A DNA stretch of 8,186 bases from Haemophilus parahaemolyticus (GCF_018373095.1 NZ_JAHAHT010000082.1:1-8186), one strand, 5' to 3'; shown: positions 1-6,208, numbered from the stretch's first letter. Notes: a model not told the origin generated them from the letters alone. Numbers and translations: made by a program.

Positions 1-116
1 TTATCTCCATCGTGATAGTGATTCTGGGTGTGTTAGGCCTGCTGTCGCTGCCTATCTCCCAGTATCCGGATATTGCCCCTCCTACTGTACGTGTCAACAT
101 CAAGACGTTTTTCTAG
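1..116 (+). CDS. RND multidrug efflux pump (AcrB/MexB-type) fragment, both ends missing
   Basis: The plus-strand frame starting at base 3 reads through residues such as VIVILGVLGLLSLPISQYPD and IAPPTVRV before six unrelated codons and a stop at 114-116. This is the end of the first transmembrane helix and the following periplasmic entry segment of an inner-membrane proton-driven RND pump, where the P-x-x-QYP-x-IAPP pattern is a family hallmark. From memory, the wording LPISQYPDIAPPTVRV is closest to Bacteroidetes (Prevotella/Bacteroides) pumps and unlike the Haemophilus AcrB start. Homology ends at about base 95-98. GC content and codon choice (CTG, GGC, TCC) look richer than in the AT-rich flank. 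Both the gene start and about 1,000 residues downstream are absent, so this is a scrap joined to foreign flanking DNA, not a functional gene. Confidence 0.75.
   Translation, partial: ISIVIVILGVLGLLSLPISQYPDIAPPTVRVNIKTFF
93..101. other. Junction between two unrelated truncated genes (probable chimera)
   Basis: The plus-strand RND pump frame keeps its family sequence to about base 95-98, and the minus-strand yciI frame keeps its family sequence down to about base 96. The two meet here head-on, each losing all its downstream sequence. The few shared bases do not allow an exact breakpoint. No insertion-sequence end, direct repeat or recombination site is visible. Confidence 0.65.
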
Positions 117-155
117 CATATTAGGATTATCTTGAGCAAAAATGACATAATACAT
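96..155 (-). CDS. yciI: YciI-like protein, N-terminal fragment cut at a junction
   Basis: Starting from the ATG at 155-153, with AAGGA seven bases upstream, the minus strand reads MYYVIFAQDNPNMLEKRL followed by about two more codons. This is almost identical to the start of the small (~98 residue) YciI protein as I remember it from Haemophilus influenzae (YYVIFAQD..EKRL). YciI-family proteins are ferredoxin-like-fold cytoplasmic proteins of uncertain function, with a conserved His-Asp pair further in that is not present here. After codon 20 the frame no longer matches the family, because the sequence passes into the RND pump fragment. The start lies 99 bp downstream of dedA on the same strand, but a hairpin between them suggests separate transcription. 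The gene is probably intact in the real genome and broken only in this contig. Confidence 0.7.
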
Positions 156-202
156 GGTTAATTCCTTCTAGTAATAAAATTTGATTAGATGAAAATAAAG
201 GC

Positions 203-241
203 AGCTATTTTATTCTTTACTTAGTAAAAAATAATCTAGCT
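203..241 (-). terminator. Putative intrinsic terminator after purR-dedA
   Basis: On the minus strand an imperfect 18-position stem begins AGCTA and ends TAGCT, with two mismatches, one G-T pair and a TAA loop. It is followed by the T-rich stretch GCCTTTATTTTC. It starts 14 bases after the dedA stop codon. The stem is AT-rich, so termination may be weak. Confidence 0.45.
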
Positions 242-254
242 CCAAATATAAAAA

Positions 255-857
255 TTAATTAAGCTTTTTCTTTCGTCCTTTAAACCATTTAAAGACAAAA
301 TAGATCGCTACTAAACCAAGCACAGCAAAAATCGCATGTTGCCCATGCTCGACTTGCTCTTTTAACCAATCTAATTGTTGAGCGCCATAATCACCTAAAT
401 AAACCCAAACAGGCACAGAAATAATTGCAGCACTAAAGTCTACTAATAAAAAGCGAGTAAAGCTCACTCGGCGAGTAATGCCTGAAACTAGATAAACCAC
501 TGCGCGTAAACCTGGTAAAAAACGGGCTAAGAATAAGAGGCGGTTGCCTTGTTTTTCAAAGCGATCTTGCACCATTTTATAGCGTTCTTCGGTGATAATG
601 TTGCGAATGAGCGGAAAATGGCGGATTTTTTCGCCGTAGATACGACCAAGCCAATACATTGTACTATCGCCATTCAACACACCAAGCATACTGACGACTA
701 ACATCCAATGTACGTTGGTGTATCCTAAACCAGAAATAACCCCGCCTGAAACAAGGGTAATATCTTCAGGGATTGGCACGCCAAATCCGCAGGCGATTAA
801 CACAAGGAAAACTGCCCAATAACCGTAACTACTAAAAAAGCTGATTAAAAATTCCAT
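255..857 (-). CDS. DedA-family inner-membrane protein
   Basis: This 200-residue integral membrane protein belongs to the DedA/SNARE-associated family (VTT domain), in the size range of the short members YohD and YqjA. Several members are implicated in undecaprenyl-phosphate or phospholipid recycling across the inner membrane and in proton-motive-force homeostasis; which activity applies here cannot be read from the sequence. Visible signatures are the re-entrant-loop acidic pair E31-D32 in FGVPIPEDI, an NGDSTMYWLGR segment at 62-72, and the family motif ARFLPGLRAVVYLVSG at 111-126 with R112, P115, G116, R118 and G126. Hydrophobic segments lie at about 13-30, 48-62, 136-155 and 173-190, and the C-terminus is basic (GRKKK), as expected for a cytoplasmic tail. 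AAGGGAAGG stands just before the ATG, only 9 bp after purR, so it is probably cotranscribed with purR. Confidence 0.85.
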   Translation of the reverse strand: MEFLISFFSSYGYWAVFLVLIACGFGVPIPEDITLVSGGVISGLGYTNVHWMLVVSMLGVLNGDSTMYWLGRIYGEKIRHFPLIRNIITEERYKMVQDRFEKQGNRLLFLARFLPGLRAVVYLVSGITRRVSFTRFLLVDFSAAIISVPVWVYLGDYGAQQLDWLKEQVEHGQHAIFAVLGLVAIYFVFKWFKGRKKKLN

Positions 858-866
858 TACCTTCCC

Positions 867-1877
867 TTATTTATTTAAATTTTTGACTGAATGACGTTTC
901 ACTAATTCAGGGTGAAACTCAAGCATTTGTGGTAAAGAAGCAGTTTCTTCTTTTTTAATACGCTCTAATAATAAATCTAACGCCTTGGTGCCTAATCGCG
1001 ATTTAGATTGGTGCACGGTCGTTAATGGAGGAGCATAAAAACGCGAATTGTGGATGTTATCGTAGCCGATAATAGAAATATCATTCGGCACGGAAAGCCC
1101 CCGTTCGGTAATAGCTGAGATTGCCCCCAACGCCATCACATCATTAAAACAGAAAATCGCAGTGGGCAATTCTTCCAAGCGGAACAGATTATTCATACAT
1201 TCGTAACCATCTTCTGGTTCAAAATCGCCTTCGACAATCCATTTGTCTTCAATAGGCAAACTCGCATCATTCATTGCTTTTAAAAAACCTTCAAAGCGGG
1301 TTCTAGCGGTCGTTTTTTCTAGATTTCCTGCAATCACACCAATTTTTTTATGGCCGTTTTCAATTAAATGCTGAGTCGCCAAATAACCGCCTTCGAAGCT
1401 GTTATCTAAGATTCGGTCACTTTTTCCATCGTGTGTGCCCCAATCCATTACTACCATTGGTACGTTTGTGCCATTAAATAATGCAAGCGATTTTTCGGTA
1501 TATTCGGAACACATAACCAAAATGCCATCTACGCGTTTTTTGATCAACATATCCAAGTGGTTTTGGATTTTTTCTGGGTTATTCTGCGTGTTGCACAAAA
1601 AAAGCGAGTAGCCTTGACGGTAACAATGCTCTTCCACTGCGAGCACAATTTCTGCGAAGAATGGGGCTTCGCTTGTGGTAATAATCATCCCAATTGATTT
1701 AGTCGTGTTCACTTTTAAACTACGTGCTACAGCACTTGGAGAGTAATTCAGGGCTTGTACCGCATCCCACACCGCTTTAGTGGTATCCTCCGCCACAAAA
1801 CGGGTTTTATTGATGACGTGTGAAACGGTGGTGGTTGAAACCCCCGCATATTTCGCTACATCTTTAATTGTTGCCAT
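867..1877 (-). CDS. purR: HTH-type purine repressor PurR
   Basis: This LacI/GalR-family repressor of 336 residues (E. coli PurR 341) is the cytoplasmic dimer that binds hypoxanthine or guanine and then represses purine biosynthesis genes. The first 60 residues are nearly identical to E. coli PurR: MATIKDVAKYAGVSTTTVSH is the helix-turn-helix, and the hinge helix SPSAVARSLKVN (46-57) carries the minor-groove leucine L54. The periplasmic-binding-protein-like core follows, with landmarks VMCSEY (121-126), MVVMDWG (141-147), GDFEPEDGY (217-225, F219) and IIGYDN (269-274, D273). T190 and R194 of the corepressor pocket are kept, while E. coli R190 is replaced by K188, which I believe is usual in Pasteurellaceae. 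The upstream gap carries a PUR box and a -10 element, so the gene is likely autoregulated. dedA follows after 9 bp. The Shine-Dalgarno is weak (AGAGAC). Confidence 0.95.
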   Translation of the reverse strand: MATIKDVAKYAGVSTTTVSHVINKTRFVAEDTTKAVWDAVQALNYSPSAVARSLKVNTTKSIGMIITTSEAPFFAEIVLAVEEHCYRQGYSLFLCNTQNNPEKIQNHLDMLIKKRVDGILVMCSEYTEKSLALFNGTNVPMVVMDWGTHDGKSDRILDNSFEGGYLATQHLIENGHKKIGVIAGNLEKTTARTRFEGFLKAMNDASLPIEDKWIVEGDFEPEDGYECMNNLFRLEELPTAIFCFNDVMALGAISAITERGLSVPNDISIIGYDNIHNSRFYAPPLTTVHQSKSRLGTKALDLLLERIKKEETASLPQMLEFHPELVKRHSVKNLNK

Positions 1878-1911
1878 AATATTTGTCTCTAAAAATAAAA
1901 TTTAATGCACT

Positions 1912-1917
1912 ATTATA
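1912..1917 (-). promoter_or_regulatory. Candidate -10 element of the purR promoter
   Basis: The minus strand reads TATAAT, preceded by an overlapping TATACT (1917-1922). It lies 35 bases before the purR start. No good -35 hexamer stands at 16-18 bp; the best nearby candidate, TTGGAA, is only 13 bp away, which may mean a weak promoter. Confidence 0.45.
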
Positions 1918-1946
1918 GTATAGAGAAAATTTCCAATTTTAGTGAT

Positions 1947-1962
1947 AGGAAAACGATTTCTT
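1947..1962. promoter_or_regulatory. PUR box: PurR operator upstream of purR
   Basis: The 16-mer AGGAAAACGATTTCTT matches the E. coli PurR operator consensus ANGCAANCGNTTNCNT at 11 of 12 constrained positions on the plus strand and also at 11 of 12 when read on the minus strand. It has the central CG required for hinge-helix binding. It lies in the amiB-purR gap, 70 bases upstream of the purR start codon and about 30 bp upstream of the TATAAT -10 element. It probably mediates autorepression of purR-dedA. Confidence 0.7.
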
Positions 1963-1968
1963 TACATA

Positions 1969-3087
1969 TTACTCAATTTTTAATTTTTTTCCCACAACAA
2001 TTTTATTATCTTTTATCTCGTTTAATTTACTTAATTTTTCAGGCGTAGTTTTATACTTTCTAGCAATAGAATAAAGCGTCTCATCTTGTTGAATTATGTG
2101 ATAACCATTAGTTAATTTTTGAATTTTACGCGATGAGTCCCCTTTGTTGCGCTCGCTGGTCTTTTCTTTATCTTTTGAATTATCAGTTTTCGTTGCCATA
2201 CGTTTTGTAGATTTTTCATTATTTTTTACCGCTTGTTTAGTATCTAACTTATTCAATGATTTTTTATCTTCTTTAGATACTTTTAATTTAGGATCTTTTT
2301 CAGCAGTGGCTTTATTATTCAAAGGTTTACCATTTTGTTTACGATACAAAACTAACCCATCATAAATCGCTCTTGCAATCTGTTTACGATAAGTTGCTGT
2401 TGAGAGTTTTTGCTCTTCAACAGGGTTAGATAAAAATCCTGTTTCGACTAACACAGAAGTAATATCTGGCGAACGAAGCACACTTAAACTTGCGTGTTGA
2501 GGTTGAGATTTTGCTAATGAGGTAATTTTTGCCATTCGTCCAATTACATGAGAACCCAATGCATAGCCCGTACGTTGTGCATGAGAAAATTGCAAATCAA
2601 GCACCGTTTGGTTTAGATAACGTTCGTTATTGTGTGCTAAAATTCGTCCTGCTCCCCCCAACAGTTCTGATTTTTTTTCGCTTTCTTCCAGCCACAAACC
2701 CATTTCATCGTTAGCACGACGGTTAGAAAGCACCCAAATAGAAGCACCTTTCATATCATCTGAGCGTGGCGAAGAATCTGCGTGAATCGAAACCAAATAA
2801 TTTGCTTGATTTTTTCGAGCAATTTCGGTTCGCTCTGGCAGCTGCACAAAAGTATCCGTTTTACGCGTCATAATTGTTTTGAAATTGGGATCAGCATCAA
2901 GCAAAACTTTTAGTTCTTTCGCAATAGCAAGCGTAATATCTTTCTCTTTAATACCAAGTTTTTTTCCAATGGCCCCAGGATCTTTTCCTCCGTGTCCAGC
3001 ATCAATTGCCACAACGGTTTTTGCATAACTATTTACACTTAACAGACCGAACAATGCGATCATTAAGAAACGGATAAACTTATTCAT
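1969..3087 (-). CDS. amiB: N-acetylmuramoyl-L-alanine amidase AmiB (periplasmic, LysM)
   Basis: This zinc amidase cuts the amide bond between MurNAc and L-Ala in peptidoglycan, splitting septal wall during cell separation. A signal peptide (residues 1-22, ending NSYA before KTVV) leads directly into the amidase_3 domain (23-250). The zinc and catalytic residues are visible: H32 in DAGHGG, E48 in KEKD, H102 in SIHADS and E215 in VETGFLSN. The acidic helical insert around 128-165 matches the autoinhibitory region of this class, which EnvC/NlpD-type LytM factors relieve. A Lys/Asn/Ser-rich linker (about 252-325) connects to one C-terminal LysM domain (328-371). No N-terminal AMIN domain is present, unlike E. 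coli AmiB (445 residues). AAAGGA lies 6 bases before the ATG, and tsaE ends 30 bp upstream, so the two are likely cotranscribed. Confidence 0.95.
   Translation of the reverse strand: MNKFIRFLMIALFGLLSVNSYAKTVVAIDAGHGGKDPGAIGKKLGIKEKDITLAIAKELKVLLDADPNFKTIMTRKTDTFVQLPERTEIARKNQANYLVSIHADSSPRSDDMKGASIWVLSNRRANDEMGLWLEESEKKSELLGGAGRILAHNNERYLNQTVLDLQFSHAQRTGYALGSHVIGRMAKITSLAKSQPQHASLSVLRSPDITSVLVETGFLSNPVEEQKLSTATYRKQIARAIYDGLVLYRKQNGKPLNNKATAEKDPKLKVSKEDKKSLNKLDTKQAVKNNEKSTKRMATKTDNSKDKEKTSERNKGDSSRKIQKLTNGYHIIQQDETLYSIARKYKTTPEKLSKLNEIKDNKIVVGKKLKIE
2228..2236 (-). repeat. DNA uptake signal sequence, exact Apl-type core
   Basis: The minus strand reads ACAAGCGGT followed by the A/T-rich run AAAAAATAAT, the form used by the A. 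pleuropneumoniae branch of Pasteurellaceae for natural transformation. It sits inside amiB, in the low-constraint linker. Confidence 0.7.
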
Positions 3088-3117
3088 ATCATTCCTTTCA
3101 TTACAAAGTACAAGCGA

Positions 3118-3618
3118 TTAAATTTTTGTGATTTTGTGCAAAAATGAGGCGATTTGGATGCCTTTTTCTGATTTTGGATATAAGCGTAGAGTTCTACCTT
3201 CTTCAGCGTAATCAATTTGCACTAGAATATCTGCTTCTGGGATCATCCCCTCGCCTTTTAATGCCCATTCTAACAAACACAATGTTTGGGGGCGGAAATA
3301 GTCACGAATGCCCATAAATTCGAGCTCCTCAGGCTCGGCTAGGCGATATAAATCAAAGTGGTATACAGAAATTGGCGAGAGTTGATACTCTTCCACTAAA
3401 GTGTAAGTCGGGCTTTTCACGTTACCTTGATGACCAAACTGGCGAACGATGCTACGAGTAAGCGTGGTTTTTCCTGCACCTAAATCTCCATTCAAATAAA
3501 TCACCACACCTTCACTTGGGGTTTGCGTTAAGTAATCTTGGATTGCTGTAGCGAATTGTTGTCCAAATTGCAATAAGGCTTCTTCATGAGGAAGATAAAA
3601 AGCATTAGGTTCTGTCAT
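3118..3618 (-). CDS. tsaE: tRNA threonylcarbamoyladenosine biosynthesis ATPase TsaE
   Basis: TsaE is the P-loop ATPase that works with TsaB, TsaC and TsaD to make N6-threonylcarbamoyladenosine at position 37 of ANN-decoding tRNAs. The 166-residue protein has the Walker A motif GDLGAGKTT (44-52), the family switch segment SPTYTLVEEY (69-78), the Walker B-like YHFDLYR with D89, and the conserved EELEFMGIRDYF (98-108) and LLEWA (115-119) signatures. Strong similarity to E. coli YjeE across NVKSPTYTLVE and MGIRDYF makes the call secure. The chosen ATG has no recognisable Shine-Dalgarno (GCTATTTTTGTT precedes it), but an N-terminus in this position fits the family. It lies 66 bp downstream of the tRNA-Gly gene and 30 bp upstream of amiB, its usual neighbour in E. 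coli. Confidence 0.95.
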   Translation of the reverse strand: MTEPNAFYLPHEEALLQFGQQFATAIQDYLTQTPSEGVVIYLNGDLGAGKTTLTRSIVRQFGHQGNVKSPTYTLVEEYQLSPISVYHFDLYRLAEPEELEFMGIRDYFRPQTLCLLEWALKGEGMIPEADILVQIDYAEEGRTLRLYPKSEKGIQIASFLHKITKI

Positions 3619-3684
3619 AACAAAAATAGCTTATTCAAAATAAAAACGAAAAGTAAATTGATATGAAGAAATTTGAAGAAAAAA

Positions 3685-3760
<76 letters not shown>

Positions 3761-3790
3761 ATTTGAGGTCATTCAGAATTGAATAGCTGC

Positions 3791-3818
3791 ATTATACAAA
3801 TTTCTAAGTGCCTCACAA
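3791..3818 (-). promoter_or_regulatory. Promoter for tRNA-Gly
   Basis: The minus strand carries a perfect -10 TATAAT (3796-3791) and a TTGTGA -35 (3818-3813) separated by 16 bp, with transcription expected to start about 25 bases before the mature tRNA. The -35 lies inside one arm of the inverted repeat 3811-3850. Confidence 0.6.
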
Positions 3819-3850
3819 GCAAAATTTTTTAAAAAATGTCGCAAGTGAGG
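3811..3850. repeat. 40-nt inverted repeat between orn and the tRNA promoter
   Basis: The arms CCTCAC...GTGAGG close a long imperfect hairpin with an inner GC pair block and an AT-rich TTTTTT/AAAAAA apex. It begins 25 bases after the orn stop codon. On the transcribed strand no T-run follows, so it is not a standard intrinsic terminator. It may protect or process the 3' end of the orn message, and it overlaps the -35 of the tRNA promoter. Confidence 0.55.
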
Positions 3851-3875
3851 AAAAATATATCAATTCAAAGGAAAT

Positions 3876-4424
3876 TTAATCAAGTTTGATAAAATGCTCG
3901 CGATAAAATTTTAGTTCGTTAATCGATTCTTTAATATCATCTAAAGCCAAATGGGTATTTTGTTTTTTAAACTGTTCTAAAATTTCAGGCTTCCAACGGC
4001 GAGCTAACTCTTTTAGCGTACTCACATCTAAATAGCGATAGTGGAAATAATCCGCTAAATCAGGCATATATTTGTATAAAAAGCGTTTATCTTGTGCAAT
4101 GCTGTTACCACAAATTGGCGACACACCTTTTGGTACCCATTTTTTTAGAAACTCAAGCGTTTGCAGCTCCGCAGCACGCTCCGTCAGCTTACTCACTTTC
4201 ACTCGTTCAATTAAGCCATTTTCGGTATGTGTTTTTACGCACCAATCGCTCATTTTACCAAGTAGTTCATCCGATTGTTTCACGGCAAGAACAGGACCTT
4301 CTGCTAAGATATTCAGATCTTTATCAGTCACAATAGTTGCAATTTCAATAATGCGTTCTTTTTCAGGATCTAATCCTGTCATTTCAAGGTCAATCCAGAT
4401 TAAATTTTGTTTATCTTGGCTCAT
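3876..4424 (-). CDS. orn: Oligoribonuclease Orn
   Basis: Orn is the 3'-5' exoribonuclease that degrades diribonucleotides and very short RNAs (including pGpG from cyclic-di-GMP) to mononucleotides in the cytoplasm. At 182 residues it matches the usual ~181. The DEDDh exonuclease residues are all present: D12 and E14 in IDLEMTGLD, D112 in GNSIAQDKRFL, H158 and D163 in THLALDDIKES. The near-invariant block FHYRYLDVSTLKELARRW (127-144) and the terminal REHFIKL also match the family. The start ATG has AAAAGGAA (4437-4430) just upstream, inside the end of coaD, with only 2 bp between the genes, so orn is likely translated from a waaA-coaD-orn transcript. In E. coli orn is not linked to coaD. Confidence 0.97.
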   Translation of the reverse strand: MSQDKQNLIWIDLEMTGLDPEKERIIEIATIVTDKDLNILAEGPVLAVKQSDELLGKMSDWCVKTHTENGLIERVKVSKLTERAAELQTLEFLKKWVPKGVSPICGNSIAQDKRFLYKYMPDLADYFHYRYLDVSTLKELARRWKPEILEQFKKQNTHLALDDIKESINELKFYREHFIKLD

Positions 4425-4426
4425 TT

Positions 4427-4912
4427 TTATTCCTTTTCTGTTCTATTTTTTAATAAATCCATCACGTACTCAGGCACAAAAGGCTGAATATCACCGTGGT
4501 GTTTGTGAATTTCTCTGATCATTGTTGAAGAAAGATAACGCCACTCGACAGAAGGCGGCAGGAAAATCGTTTCTAGTCCGTGAGCTAATTTATCATTTAA
4601 TTGAGCAAGCTGAATTTCATATTCCAAATCATCGCTACCACGAATACCACGCACTAATACAGTTGCTTTGTGCTGTTTTGCAAAATCTGCAAGCAAGCCT
4701 GAAAAACTGACCGCTTGCACATTCCCTAGAGTTTGGCAACTTTGCTCAACTAACGCTGTGCGTTCTTCAAGTGAAAACATTGGCTGTTTACTAGAATTTT
4801 TCGCCACTGCCACAATGACTTTATCGAACAAGCTCGCAGCACGGCGAATAATGTCTAAATGCCCATTGGTAATCGGGTCAAACGTGCCCGCATAAATCAC
4901 AATATTTTTCAT
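4427..4912 (-). CDS. coaD: Phosphopantetheine adenylyltransferase CoaD
   Basis: CoaD transfers AMP from ATP to 4'-phosphopantetheine, giving dephospho-CoA, the penultimate and rate-limiting step of coenzyme A synthesis. The 161-residue protein is a nucleotidyltransferase with the T/HxGH signature: GTFDPITNGHLD (9-20) with T10 and H18. Other family positions visible are K42 in AKNSSKQPMF, R88 and R91 in VRGIRGSDDLEYE (87-99), and LSSTMIRE (127-134), the ATP-binding SST motif. It starts 2 bp after waaA stops and has only a weak ribosome site (TAAAG), so translational coupling to waaA is likely. The waaA-coaD pairing is the classical kdtA-kdtB arrangement of gamma-proteobacteria. Confidence 0.97.
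   Translation of the reverse strand: MKNIVIYAGTFDPITNGHLDIIRRAASLFDKVIVAVAKNSSKQPMFSLEERTALVEQSCQTLGNVQAVSFSGLLADFAKQHKATVLVRGIRGSDDLEYEIQLAQLNDKLAHGLETIFLPPSVEWRYLSSTMIREIHKHHGDIQPFVPEYVMDLLKNRTEKE
4710..4718 (-). repeat. Near-match DNA uptake signal (8 of 9)
   Basis: The minus strand reads GCAAGCGGT followed by CAGTTTTTC, one mismatch from the Apl-type core with the expected T-rich flank. It is in coaD. Confidence 0.4.
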
Positions 4913-4914
4913 CT

Positions 4915-6195
4915 TTATTTTTCTAAATAAGGGGCTAATAAATATAAGTGGCGAGCCAGCGCACCTTGGTTTTCTTTTAATACTTCAAAGCCATGACGAG
5001 CAACTTTTTCTCGGGCATTTGTATTTTCTAGTAAAAATTCAACCGCTTGTGCCAGAGCCTCTTTTGAACTATCTACTTCAACAACACCGTGCACAGAACG
5101 TAGCTTCGCAAAAATTTCTGGGAAATTATAAGTATGTACACCAGAAATGACAGGAAGTTCAAACGCAATCGGTTCAAGTGGGTTATGCCCACCATGTTTG
5201 ACTAAACTACCACCAACAAAAGCAATTTCCGCCATGCCATAAAGTACCATCATTTCGCCCATCGTATTACCCAATAACACTTGGGTTGTTGGTTCAAGCG
5301 GTTCAAATTGAGAGCGTTTTCGATAAGATAATCCTGATTTTTGAATCAGCTCTTCAACCTGAGTGAAACGCTCAGGATGACGAGGCACTAGAATCAATAG
5401 CAAATCAGGATGTTTTTTAAGCAACTCTTGATGAGCATTTAAAATAATTTTTTCTTCGCCCTCGTGCGTACTACCTGCAATCCATACCAAACGCTTACTA
5501 ATATTTAATGTTTCTACCGTTTCAAAAACTTTTTCTCTCAGTTGTTCAGTAATCTCAAGATCAAATTTCAAATTACCTGTATTTACTAATCTTTCATGCG
5601 GATACCCTAAATTCAAGTAGCGTTGTTCGCTCACTTTATCCTGAGCTAAAATCATATTAATGAGTTGCCATATGCCTTTTAACGTACCTTTAATCCATCC
5701 ATAACGCTTAGCCGAACGAGGAGAAAGTCGAGCATTCGCTACAATAAAAGGAATATTTCGTTGATGAAAACGAGCAATCAGATTTGGCCAGAGTTCAGTT
5801 TCGATTACAATCATCAACTTAGGTTGCACAAAATCAATAAAGCGATCAATTGCATCGGGAAGATCGTAAGGCAGATAAAAATGCGATACGCTCTTGCCAA
5901 ACGCTCCTTTTACACGTGCCGAACCTGTTGGTGTCACGGTAGTAACCGTTATCGGCAGCTCAGGATAACGAGCTTGAATCGCTTTAATTAACGGCGTTGC
6001 CGCAATCACTTCACCCACAGAAGCTGCGTGTACAATAATACCATTTTGTGTTGGCTTTACTAAATTGGAATAAACTCCATAACGTTCGCATAAACGTTTG
6101 CGATAATCAGGCTGTTTTAAGCCTTTTTTCCACATAAAAAGCAAAATTAGCGGCTGAATACAATAGCTTAATAAAGTGTAACAAAAACGAAGCAT
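4915..6195 (-). CDS. waaA: 3-deoxy-D-manno-octulosonic acid (Kdo) transferase WaaA
   Basis: This inner-membrane GT30 glycosyltransferase (GT-B fold) adds Kdo from CMP-Kdo to the tetraacyl lipid A precursor, starting the LPS inner core. At 426 residues it equals E. coli KdtA (425). A hydrophobic N-terminal anchor (about 4-22) is followed by the catalytic segment HAASVGEV (56-63), with E62 as the probable general base. Then come TVTPTGS (86-92), the ETELWPN motif (132-138), IVANARLSPRS (151-161), the phosphate-contact PRHPER (271-276) and the donor-binding GGSLVKHGGHNPLEP (328-342). In H. influenzae the orthologue is monofunctional, adding one Kdo that is then phosphorylated by KdkA. The same is plausible here but cannot be read from sequence. 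The gene heads a waaA-coaD-orn unit, with GGAG 10 bases before the ATG. Confidence 0.96.
   Translation of the reverse strand: MLRFCYTLLSYCIQPLILLFMWKKGLKQPDYRKRLCERYGVYSNLVKPTQNGIIVHAASVGEVIAATPLIKAIQARYPELPITVTTVTPTGSARVKGAFGKSVSHFYLPYDLPDAIDRFIDFVQPKLMIVIETELWPNLIARFHQRNIPFIVANARLSPRSAKRYGWIKGTLKGIWQLINMILAQDKVSEQRYLNLGYPHERLVNTGNLKFDLEITEQLREKVFETVETLNISKRLVWIAGSTHEGEEKIILNAHQELLKKHPDLLLILVPRHPERFTQVEELIQKSGLSYRKRSQFEPLEPTTQVLLGNTMGEMMVLYGMAEIAFVGGSLVKHGGHNPLEPIAFELPVISGVHTYNFPEIFAKLRSVHGVVEVDSSKEALAQAVEFLLENTNAREKVARHGFEVLKENQGALARHLYLLAPYLEK
5042..5050 (-). repeat. DNA uptake signal sequence, exact Apl-type core
   Basis: The minus strand reads ACAAGCGGT followed by TGAATTTTTAC, giving the core plus A/T-rich tail. 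It is within the 3' part of waaA. Confidence 0.65.
5294..5302 (+). repeat. Near-match DNA uptake signal (8 of 9)
   Basis: The plus strand reads TCAAGCGGT followed by TCAAATTG, which fits the A/T-rich extension of the Apl-type signal. It is inside waaA. Confidence 0.4.
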
Positions 6196-6208
6196 TGATA
6201 AAGTTTCT

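Noticed and set aside
2671..2678. Eight-base homopolymer in amiB, and another at 6533-6540 in gss, as phase-variation tracts
   Set aside because: Both are too short to be convincing contingency repeats, encode ordinary Lys-Lys and Phe-Phe pairs in frame, and the gss one affects only the last few residues.
3110..3118. ACAAGCGAT at the tsaE stop codon as another uptake signal
   Set aside because: It has one mismatch at the strongly conserved GG; with several better copies in the window it is not distinguishable from chance.
3811..3850. Inverted repeat as an intrinsic terminator of orn
   Set aside because: No T-run follows the stem on the transcribed strand; it is kept only as an inverted repeat.
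4072..4518. 148-codon plus-strand open frame
   Set aside because: It is antisense to orn and the end of coaD, both strongly conserved, with low-complexity Ser/Phe-rich translation.
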